Assembly: GCF_001458255.1 (NCBI RefSeq)
Contig: NZ_CYSB01000005.1
Coordinates: 62,001 to 126,000, forward strand
Direction of reading: 5' to 3'
Length of the DNA stretch: 64,000 nt
Origin: Thalassovita autumnalis
GTDB taxonomy: Bacteria > Pseudomonadota > Alphaproteobacteria > Rhodobacterales > Rhodobacteraceae
Positions within the stretch are counted from its first letter, which is position 1; the number at the start of each line of letters is the position of its first letter. The notes beneath the pieces were generated by a model that was given only the letters and a program-made list of their open reading frames with translations, was not told where the DNA came from and made no database searches. Below, piece by piece: positions 18,070-24,760 of this stretch. The position numbers were made by a program, and so were the translations under genes.

Positions 18070-18417
18070 ATGGCACTTTTGCGCACATATCTGGCGGTGT
18101 TGATCGCGCTTTGCATGGTTCTGACCACACAGACCATGGCACTGGCGCGTGGCATGTCGGACCCTGTGGGCGAAATGGTGCTCTGTATCGGCAATGAGAC
18201 CGTTACAGTCTACTACGACGAAGACGGCCAGCCCGTTGATCCTCCGCATTATTGCCCCGACTGCTCGGTCAGTCTGGTGGCGCTCCTTCAGCCCAGCTTT
18301 GTCCCAAATTTGCGTCCTCTGGGGCAGGGTGTTGTACTGCGAATCGAGCGTGACCAAAAGGCAATTGCCGCTGAGGTCATACCAGCCAGCGCGCGTGGTC
18401 CGCCGGTTCTGTCCTGA
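18070..18417 (+). CDS. Hypothetical exported protein with Cys/His motif, next to copper chaperone
   Basis: 115-residue protein with a Sec signal peptide (about residues 1-26, ending ALA). The mature part has Cys39 and a HYCPDC motif (His60, Cys62, Cys65), a plausible metal-binding or redox site. I do not firmly recognise a family; it resembles the small copper-associated DUF2946-type proteins. It lies 57 bp upstream of the PCu(A)C chaperone gene on the same strand, which suggests a role in periplasmic copper handling. ATG 18070 follows the rpmB terminator closely. Confidence 0.7.
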   Translation: MALLRTYLAVLIALCMVLTTQTMALARGMSDPVGEMVLCIGNETVTVYYDEDGQPVDPPHYCPDCSVSLVALLQPSFVPNLRPLGQGVVLRIERDQKAIAAEVIPASARGPPVLS

Positions 18418-18474
18418 TCCTTATCGCCCGCTCCATCGGGCCCCAAAGACAGACAGACTACAGGAACCAGAATT

Positions 18475-18945
18475 ATGTCGTTGAAAACCACCCTCCTCGC
18501 CGCGGCGGCTGCCGCTTTTGTTGCTATGCCTGCCCTGGCCGAAGGCATCATGGTCAAAGACCCCTACGCCCGTGCCGCCACCCCGATGGCGAAAACCGGC
18601 GCGGCCTTCATGATGATCATGAACCACTCCGGTCAGGATGACCGGCTGATCGATGCCAAGGCAACGGTGGCCAAGAAGGTCGAGCTGCACACCCACAAAG
18701 AAATCAGCGACGGCGTGATGCAGATGATGCATGTGCCCGAAGGCTTTGAGATCGCAGCGGGTGACATGCTGATGCTGGAGCGCGGCGGCCACCATGTGAT
18801 GATGATGGGCCTGACCGAAAGCTTTGAGCAGGGCAAGGTGATCGAGGTCACGCTGACCTTTGAAAAAGCCGGTGACGTGGTGGTTGACGTACCCGTTGAC
18901 CTGAAGCGCAAAGGCGGCCACGGCGATCACAAGATGTCCCACTAA
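18475..18945 (+). CDS. Periplasmic copper chaperone PCu(A)C
   Basis: Exported Cu(I) chaperone that delivers copper to cytochrome c oxidase. Its 156 residues include a signal peptide ending AMPALA (cleavage near residue 22). The family metal motif H-X10-M-X21-H-X-M is matched exactly by His74, Met85, His107 and Met109. The tail GGHGDHKMSH is a further His/Met-rich copper-binding extension. It is the second gene of a pair with the HYCPDC protein and is followed by a strong terminator. Confidence 0.93.
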   Translation: MSLKTTLLAAAAAAFVAMPALAEGIMVKDPYARAATPMAKTGAAFMMIMNHSGQDDRLIDAKATVAKKVELHTHKEISDGVMQMMHVPEGFEIAAGDMLMLERGGHHVMMMGLTESFEQGKVIEVTLTFEKAGDVVVDVPVDLKRKGGHGDHKMSH

Positions 18946-18970
18946 GGGCGTCACACTGCTGAACAGATCA

Positions 18971-18993
18971 ACGGCCCTTCGGGGCCGTTTTTA
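18971..18993 (+). terminator. Intrinsic terminator of the copper chaperone gene
   Basis: ACGGCCC-TTCG-GGGCCGT (18971-18988), a stable UUCG-loop hairpin, followed by TTTTA. It ends at the stop codon of the converging sirtuin gene. Confidence 0.9.
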
Positions 18994-19689
18994 TGTGCCA
19001 AGCACCTCTGCCACCCAGGCTGGCACCACCTCACTGGCCTTGCCAAACCTCGCCTCAGCAAAATCGCTGATAGTGGCGGAGGCTTCCAGGTTCAATTCAA
19101 CCGTATGGGCGCCGTATCGTGCGGCGTCCTGCACAAAGGCTGCCGCCGGATAGACATTGCCCGAGGTGCCAATCGCCACAAACAGATCCGCCGCCCGCAA
19201 GTGATCCCAGATCTGGTCCATGTCATAGGGCATTTCGCCAAACCAGACGATATCAGGGCGCGTGGTGGGCTTGGCACAGACGGGGCAGGGATCACTGGGC
19301 GCCATGACCATAGGGGCCGGCCAGCGGTTCTCACAGGCCGCGCAAAGCGCCCCTGAAAGCGCCCCGTGCATATGCATCACTGCCTTTGATCCGGCCGCCT
19401 CATGCAACCCGTCGACATTCTGGGTCACCACCAGCACCTCACCGGGGTGCGCGGCCTCCAGCCGCGCCAGCGCCTGATGGGCGGCATTGGGGGTGGCAGC
19501 AACTGATTGGGCGCGCCGGGCGTTGTAGAAATCATGTACCAGTTGCGGATTGGCGGCGAAGCCTTCCGGGGTGGCCACATCCTCAATTCGGTGCTGCGCC
19601 CAGAGCCCGTCTTCATCGCGAAAGGTGCCAAGGCCGCTTTCGGCGGAAATACCCGCCCCGGTCAGGATAACGATTTTTTCAGCACTCAT
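18991..19689 (-). CDS. cobB: NAD-dependent protein deacylase, Sir2 family
   Basis: Sirtuin removing acyl groups from protein lysines with NAD. It has 232 residues from the ATG at 19689, with AAGGAG about 10 bp upstream; the frame continues to 19803 without similarity. It carries NAD-binding GAGISAESGLGTFRDEDGLW, TQNVDGLHEAAGS with the catalytic His in MHMHGAL, and two zinc-ligand pairs, CAACENRW and CPVCAKP. IGTSGNVYPAA and the class III (CobB/SIRT5-like) ELNLE region close the fold. It diverges from the phosphatase gene with 62 bp between starts. Confidence 0.95.
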   Translation of the reverse strand: MSAEKIVILTGAGISAESGLGTFRDEDGLWAQHRIEDVATPEGFAANPQLVHDFYNARRAQSVAATPNAAHQALARLEAAHPGEVLVVTQNVDGLHEAAGSKAVMHMHGALSGALCAACENRWPAPMVMAPSDPCPVCAKPTTRPDIVWFGEMPYDMDQIWDHLRAADLFVAIGTSGNVYPAAAFVQDAARYGAHTVELNLEASATISDFAEARFGKASEVVPAWVAEVLGT

Positions 19690-19751
19690 TGGGGTGGGTC
19701 TCCTTGCGGTGGGATTGGGGACCGCTACACTCTGCCCCGAAGGAGAAGGTG

Positions 19752-20198
19752 ATGACCAGACGTATCCTCTTTGTGTGCCTTGGAAATATCTGCCGTTCCC
19801 CAATGGCAGAAGGGGTGCTGCGCCAGAAAGCGCCGCATCTGCTGGTGGATTCTGCCGGCACCTCGGACTGGCATGCGGGGGATCCGCCTTATGTGCCGAT
19901 GCAGCACGCAGCCCTGCGCAAAGGCTATAACATCACCGAGCAGGTTTCGCGCCCGTTTCACCCGGCCGATTTTATGCGGTTTGATATGATCCTGGTGATG
20001 GATGGCCGCAATCAGGCCGATGTGGAGGCGATGCGCCCGCCGGGCAATCTGACCCCGGTCAAACGGTTTGCGCCTTTCGCCGGTCGTGACATCGGCGATG
20101 TGCCGGATCCTTACTACACTGGCGAGTTTGATGCTGTGGTTGAGCTGATCGAAGCGGCGGCAGACGGGTTTCTGGCGACGCTGCCGCAGCCCCAATAA
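19752..20198 (+). CDS. Low-molecular-weight protein-tyrosine phosphatase
   Basis: Cysteine phosphatase, 148 residues from the ATG at 19752, preceded by AAGGAGAAGGTG. The P-loop is CLGNICRSP (nucleophile Cys9, Arg15) and the general acid is Asp119 in DVPDPYYTG; both are intact. Family members act on phosphotyrosine in polysaccharide-synthesis kinases or on arsenate. No kinase or ars gene is adjacent, so the substrate is open. It is followed by a GC hairpin and GAGTATTT repeat. Confidence 0.93.
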   Translation: MTRRILFVCLGNICRSPMAEGVLRQKAPHLLVDSAGTSDWHAGDPPYVPMQHAALRKGYNITEQVSRPFHPADFMRFDMILVMDGRNQADVEAMRPPGNLTPVKRFAPFAGRDIGDVPDPYYTGEFDAVVELIEAAADGFLATLPQPQ

Positions 20199-20263
20199 GC
20201 CTTGTCTCAATAAGTGCAGCCCCAATAAGACACCGCCGCGCGGGGGACGCACGGCGGGATTTT

Positions 20264-20286
20264 GAGTATTTTTGAAACAGTGAAAG
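20264..20286 (+). repeat. GAGTATTT intergenic repeat, copy 3
   Basis: GAGTATTTTT, GAAA, CAG, TGAAAG between the phosphatase stop and the converging aminotransferase stop. It is preceded at about 20232-20257 by CCGCCG...CGGCGG, a GC-rich hairpin. Confidence 0.6.
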
Positions 20287-20293
20287 CGCGAGC

Positions 20294-21157
20294 CTAGCGC
20301 GTGCTGGCGGCCCAGTCCCAGTAGAGCTCTTTCACCCGTTTGGTCATAGGACCGATCTGATACTTGGTGTCGTCAAAGGCGGTGACAGGGGTGACCTTGT
20401 TCATATTGCCGGACATGAAGACCTCATCCGCGCCGTGGAAATCCTCAAAGCTCAGCACGGTTTCATGCACGGTCACTCCGTCAGCGCGCAGGTTCGCAAT
20501 GTGGCGCGCGCGGGTGATCCCCGCCAGGAAGGTGCCATTGGGGATCGGGGTGAAGACCTCCCCATCTTTGACCATGAAGATATTGGCCGAGCCGGTTTCA
20601 GCCACATTGCCCATGGCATCCGCCACCAGTGCGTTGCCGAAACCTTTGGATTTCGCCTCAGCGATCATGCGGGCGTTGTTGGGGTAGAGGCAGCCAGCTT
20701 TGGCATCGACCACCGCATCCTCCAGCACCGGGCGGCGGAACCGGGTGCGGGTCAGCGTGGTGGAGGCGCCTTCCGGGGCCATCGGAATCTCTTCGAGCGA
20801 GATGCAGAAACCGGTTTCCTCCTGCACCGGGACAATGCCGGTGGCATCACCGTGAATGCCCCAATACATCGGCCGGATATAGACCGCCGCGCCGGGATCA
20901 AAGCCGCGCAGCCCCTCCAGAACGATCTGCTCCATCTCCTCGGGTGAAACGGTGGGGTTCAGCATCAGCGCCTTGGCGGACCGGTTGGTGCGGGCACAGT
21001 GTTTGTCGAGGTCTGGGGTCAGCCCGTTCACAAACCGCGCCCCGTCAAACACGGTAGAGCCCAGCCAGGCGCCGTGATCGGCGGCGTTCATCACCGGCAG
21101 ATCGCCCTGATGCCAGGTGCCTTTGTAATAGGTGCGGATGGTGTTGCTGAGCGCCAT
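20294..21157 (-). CDS. ilvE: Branched-chain amino acid aminotransferase (class IV)
   Basis: PLP enzyme of fold type IV that interconverts branched-chain amino acids and their 2-keto acids. It has 287 residues from the ATG at 21157 (MALSNTIRTYYKGTW); upstream open frame to 21274 lacks similarity. The PLP lysine lies in VDAKAGCLYPNNARMIAEAKSKG, and the class IV region ALVADAMGNVAETGSANIF and phosphate-binding LAGITRARHI are present. The short, Rhodobacterales-type form could also act as a D-amino-acid or lyase-like class IV member; IlvE activity is the most likely reading. Confidence 0.85.
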   Translation of the reverse strand: MALSNTIRTYYKGTWHQGDLPVMNAADHGAWLGSTVFDGARFVNGLTPDLDKHCARTNRSAKALMLNPTVSPEEMEQIVLEGLRGFDPGAAVYIRPMYWGIHGDATGIVPVQEETGFCISLEEIPMAPEGASTTLTRTRFRRPVLEDAVVDAKAGCLYPNNARMIAEAKSKGFGNALVADAMGNVAETGSANIFMVKDGEVFTPIPNGTFLAGITRARHIANLRADGVTVHETVLSFEDFHGADEVFMSGNMNKVTPVTAFDDTKYQIGPMTKRVKELYWDWAASTR

Positions 21158-21276
21158 GGTTTGAACCCCGTGATCGTGATCTTTGCGTGGGGGCAACCTA
21201 GGGGGGATCCGCCGGGCCGTCCAGTGGGGGCATCTACGGTAGCGGATCGTCTTCTGCGGCACAGTCGCCCCCAAAC

Positions 21277-21305
21277 AAAAAAGGGCCCCAGCGAGGGGCC
21301 CTTTT
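21277..21305 (-). terminator. Intrinsic terminator of trpS
   Basis: On the minus strand AAAAGGGCCCC-TCGCT-GGGGCCC is followed by TTTTTTG. It starts 20 bp after the trpS stop. The A-run on the other side makes it nearly symmetrical, so it could act in both directions. Confidence 0.9.
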
Positions 21306-21324
21306 CCTGTCTGGCATCGGGATC

Positions 21325-22368
21325 TTAGCCAACCATCCCGACAATCTCTTTGGTTTTGGTCAGGATCGGCGCGGCGATTTCGCGGGCGCGATCAGCACCT
21401 TGGCCCAGGATGCGGTCGATCTCAGCCGGGTCCTGCATCAGGCGGGACATTTCATTTGAGATCGGCGACAGTTTGGCCACCGCAAGTTCCGACAGCATCG
21501 GTTTGAACTCCGAGAACTGCTTGCCACCGGCTTCGGCCAGCACCTGATCGACCGACATTTCGGCCAGACCGGCGTAGATGTTCACCAGGTTGCGGGCCTC
21601 GGGGCGGTCTTCCAGGCCTTTGGCCTCAGAGGGCAGCGCCTCGGGATCGGTCTTGGCCTTGCGGATCTTCTTGGCGATCGTGTCGGCGTCATCGGTCATG
21701 TTGATGCGGCTGGCATCCGACGGGTCCGACTTCGACATCTTCTTGGAGCCATCGCGCAGCGACATGACGCGGGTGGCCGCGCCTTCGATCCGGGGTTCGG
21801 GGATCGGGAAGAAATCTACACCGTAGTCGTGGTTGAACTTGGTCGCGATGTCGCGGGTCAGCTCCACGTGCTGTTTCTGATCCTCACCCACCGGCACTTC
21901 GGTAGCGTGGTAAACCAGAATGTCTGCCGCCATCAGCGAGGGGTAGGCCAAGAGTCCGAGCGAGGCGTTCTGGGTGTTCTTGCCCGCCTTGTCCTTCCAT
22001 TGGGTCATGCGCTGCATCCAGCCCATGCGGGCGACGCAGTTGAAGATCCAGCCCAGTTCGGCGTGTTCTTTCACCTGACTTTGGTTGAACAGGATCGAGC
22101 GGGTCGGATCGATCCCGGCGGCCAGATAACCGGCGGTCAATTCGCGGGTCTGGCGCCGCAGGGCCTCAGGGTCTTGCCAGACGGTGATGGCGTGCATGTC
22201 CACAACACAGTAGACCTGCTCAATCGGCTCTGCCTGCTTCTCGACGAAACGTTTGATCGCGCCAAGGTAGTTGCCAAGGGTCAGCCCGCCAGAGGGCTGG
22301 ATGCCCGAAAACACCCGGGGGGTAAACCCGGCGTTCGGGGTGGATTGCGTTTGGACCGCATCCGACAT
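21325..22368 (-). CDS. trpS: Tryptophanyl-tRNA synthetase
   Basis: Class I aminoacyl-tRNA synthetase charging tRNA-Trp. It has 347 residues, normal for the bacterial enzyme. The HIGH-type motif is the TxGN form ([13 protein letters not shown]) and the KMSKS motif is [10 protein letters not shown]. The tryptophan pocket segment [12 protein letters not shown] and [13 protein letters not shown] are present. It starts with ATG at 22368 and diverges from the rhomboid-like gene. In many alphaproteobacteria trpS follows murJ; here the rhomboid gene sits between them on the other strand. Confidence 0.97.
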   Translation of the reverse strand: MSDAVQTQSTPNAGFTPRVFSGIQPSGGLTLGNYLGAIKRFVEKQAEPIEQVYCVVDMHAITVWQDPEALRRQTRELTAGYLAAGIDPTRSILFNQSQVKEHAELGWIFNCVARMGWMQRMTQWKDKAGKNTQNASLGLLAYPSLMAADILVYHATEVPVGEDQKQHVELTRDIATKFNHDYGVDFFPIPEPRIEGAATRVMSLRDGSKKMSKSDPSDASRINMTDDADTIAKKIRKAKTDPEALPSEAKGLEDRPEARNLVNIYAGLAEMSVDQVLAEAGGKQFSEFKPMLSELAVAKLSPISNEMSRLMQDPAEIDRILGQGADRAREIAAPILTKTKEIVGMVG

Positions 22369-22453
22369 GGTGGTTCTCCGTCTGGATTTATCTGTTCTGG
22401 TGGCTTACCCATGCCCCATACCCCCGTCAAGGCGGGCATCTGAGGAGCAGGGA

Positions 22454-23149
22454 ATGAACGACGAAAACATGCAAGCAGACAACAACCCGGTGAACCCGCT
22501 GCCGCCGGTGATCGTGGCGCTGTTCCTGTTCATTCTGGGGATTGAGGTTCTGTTCAATCTCGGTGCGCGCGGCATCCTTGGCGGGCCCGAGGCGGTGGGC
22601 TGGCGGTTGGCGGCGCTGCAGAAATACGCCTTTTCGGATGAGATCTTTGAATGGATGCGGGCCACCGGGCAGTATCCGTTTGAACATATGGTGCGCTTTG
22701 TCACCTACGGGTTTGTGCATCTCAGCTTTGTGCATGCGCTGTTTGGCTGTGTGATCCTTCTGGCGCTCGGCAAGATGGCGGGCGAGGTTTATAACCAGTT
22801 TGCCCTGCTGTTGTTCTTTGTGATGGGGGCGGCCAACGGGGCGCTGATCTACGGGCTGGTTCTGGATGTGGATACCCCTCTGATCGGGGCCTATCCCGGT
22901 GCCTATGCGATGATCGGGGCCTATACCTACCTGCTGTGGCTGCGCCTTGGTATGCTGGGCGAACAGCAGATCCGGGCGTTTTCGCTGATCGGTTTCCTGC
23001 TGGGTATTCAGCTGCTCTTTGGTGCGCTGTTTGGCGGCACGCCGGACTGGCTGGCTGATGTGGCGGGCTTTGTCACCGGGTTGGTACTGGCGGTGTTCCT
23101 GATCCCTGGCGGTCTGCGCCGTCTGCGGGATCGCCTGCGCACCCGCTGA
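22454..23149 (+). CDS. Rhomboid-like membrane protein lacking catalytic residues
   Basis: 231-residue membrane protein with the six-helix rhomboid layout. It starts at ATG 22454 with GAGCAGGGA before it. The helix 2 region FVTYGFVHLSFVHALFG matches the rhomboid FxHxxxxHxxxN stretch, but the Asn is Gly98. The GxSG serine loop reads GAYPGAYAMIGA (residues 145-156) with Tyr/Pro in place of Ser. The helix 6 HxxGFxxG motif reads ADVAGFVTG with Asp202 for His. So fold and topology are kept and the Ser-His pair is gone. It is probably a pseudoprotease that binds membrane proteins; its client is unknown. Confidence 0.8.
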   Translation: MNDENMQADNNPVNPLPPVIVALFLFILGIEVLFNLGARGILGGPEAVGWRLAALQKYAFSDEIFEWMRATGQYPFEHMVRFVTYGFVHLSFVHALFGCVILLALGKMAGEVYNQFALLLFFVMGAANGALIYGLVLDVDTPLIGAYPGAYAMIGAYTYLLWLRLGMLGEQQIRAFSLIGFLLGIQLLFGALFGGTPDWLADVAGFVTGLVLAVFLIPGGLRRLRDRLRTR

Positions 23150-23178
23150 TTTTGGTATCGTTTGGGTGGTGAATAGAT

Positions 23179-23205
23179 CGGGGCAGCCTTCGCCGCCCCG
23201 TTTTC
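23179..23205 (+). terminator. Intrinsic terminator of the rhomboid-like gene
   Basis: CGGGGC (23179-23184) pairs with GCCCCG (23195-23200), with inner GC/GC pairing around CTTC, then TTTTC. It lies 30 bp after the stop and before the converging murJ stop. Confidence 0.8.
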
Positions 23206-23215
23206 AGCCTGGTTT

Positions 23216-24760
23216 TCAGCCGCCCCGACGCATCGCGCCTTTGAACTCGGCCAGACGGAAGGCACCGATCAGCTGTCCAATGCCGAAGTAGCTGGCCATC
23301 CCGATCAGAACCAGCACGGCCAAAGCGCCATAGCGCAGGCCCGCCATGCCCAGAAACGGTGTCAGCGCCACATTGGCCATCCACAGCACTGCCCCCATCG
23401 CAAGCGAAGCGGCGACGATGCGCCAGATCCGACTGTGAAACCGGCGATCAAAGCGGGCCACATCGCCAAATCCGCGCGCGCCAATGCCGAGCATGGCCAC
23501 CATCGCCCAGCCTGCCAGCGTGGTCGCAATTGCCGAGGCGATCCAGCCAATAAACGGTGCAAGGCCAACGGCAATCACCGCGTTCACAATCATGGCCCCA
23601 AGGGCATAGCGGAACGGGGTTTTGGTATCTTCGCGGGCAAAGAACAGCGGCTGCAGGATTTTCTGCAGCACAAAGGCCGGCAGACCAAGGCCATAGATCG
23701 CAACCGCCACCGCAATGGCCGCGCTGTCGTCTGAGGTCATCGCGCCCCGTTCAAACAGGACCGAAACCAGCGGCAGCGGAACAACCACCAGAGCCACAGC
23801 CGCCGGGATGGTTAGCGCCAATGAGATTTCTGCCGCCCGGCTCAGCGCGTTGCGCGATCCGTCGTGATCCCCGGCCTTCAGCCGGCGTGACAGGTCCGGC
23901 AACAGCACCACACCGATGGCGATGCCCACCACACCAAGGGGCAGCTGGTACAGCCGGTCCGCTGCATAGAGCCAGCCTACGGCACGGTCGAAATAGCTGG
24001 CGACCTGCTGGCCGACCAAGAGGTTCACCTGCACCACACCACCCGCAAGGGCGGCGGGCACGGCCACGATCACCAGTTGCTTCATCTCGGGGCTGAACCG
24101 GGGCGGCTGCAACCGGATGCTGATGCCAGCACGTTGCGCCGCAATCCAGACCAGCGCCATCTGCGCGATCCCGGCAAAGGGCACCATCCAGATCAAGCTT
24201 TGCGCAACATCGCCCCCGACCAGAACCGCACCCAGCATGGCGCCCACCATCAGGATGTTCAGCAGGACCGGCGCCGCCGCCGCGGCCGCAAACCGGCCAT
24301 GGGCGTTCAATACGCCAGACAGCAGCGCCGCGAGGGAGATAAACAGGATGTAAGGAAAGGCGATCCGCCCAAAAGCGACGGAGAGGTCAAACTGTTCCTG
24401 CCCGGCAAAGCCCGAGGCCAGACCGTAGATCAGCCAGGGCATCGACAGCTGCGCCAGAAGGGTCAGAACGATCAGCACGGTGGCCAGACCACTGATGGCC
24501 TGACTGGCAAAACCGCTGGGATCTTCATCGCCTTCTAGCCGTTTGGAATATTGCGGAATGAAAGCCATGTTGAACGCGCCTTCGGCAAAGAAGCGGCGGA
24601 ACATATTGGGCAGGCGGAACGCCACCACAAAGGCCTCATAGGCCGGGCCGGTGCCCAGATAGGCCAGGATCATCGCATCGCGAACAAATCCCAGAACCCG
24701 GCTCAGCAAGGTCCAGGCCCCAACCGTCAGGAAGCCGGAAATCAGGCGGATCGACTTCAT
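23216..24760 (-). CDS. murJ: Lipid II flippase MurJ
   Basis: MOP-superfamily flippase moving lipid II across the inner membrane for peptidoglycan synthesis. It has 514 residues and about 14 helices. The N-terminal signature SGFLTVGAWTLLSRVLGFVRD is present, followed by EAFVVAFRLPNMFRRFFAEGAFNMAFIP, here recognised by RLPNMFRRFFAEGAFN. Conserved charged residues in helices 1, 2 and 8 are kept. It overlaps glnD by 4 bp (ATGA at 24757-24760), so the two are translationally coupled, as in many alphaproteobacteria. Confidence 0.96.
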   Translation of the reverse strand: MKSIRLISGFLTVGAWTLLSRVLGFVRDAMILAYLGTGPAYEAFVVAFRLPNMFRRFFAEGAFNMAFIPQYSKRLEGDEDPSGFASQAISGLATVLIVLTLLAQLSMPWLIYGLASGFAGQEQFDLSVAFGRIAFPYILFISLAALLSGVLNAHGRFAAAAAAPVLLNILMVGAMLGAVLVGGDVAQSLIWMVPFAGIAQMALVWIAAQRAGISIRLQPPRFSPEMKQLVIVAVPAALAGGVVQVNLLVGQQVASYFDRAVGWLYAADRLYQLPLGVVGIAIGVVLLPDLSRRLKAGDHDGSRNALSRAAEISLALTIPAAVALVVVPLPLVSVLFERGAMTSDDSAAIAVAVAIYGLGLPAFVLQKILQPLFFAREDTKTPFRYALGAMIVNAVIAVGLAPFIGWIASAIATTLAGWAMVAMLGIGARGFGDVARFDRRFHSRIWRIVAASLAMGAVLWMANVALTPFLGMAGLRYGALAVLVLIGMASYFGIGQLIGAFRLAEFKGAMRRGG

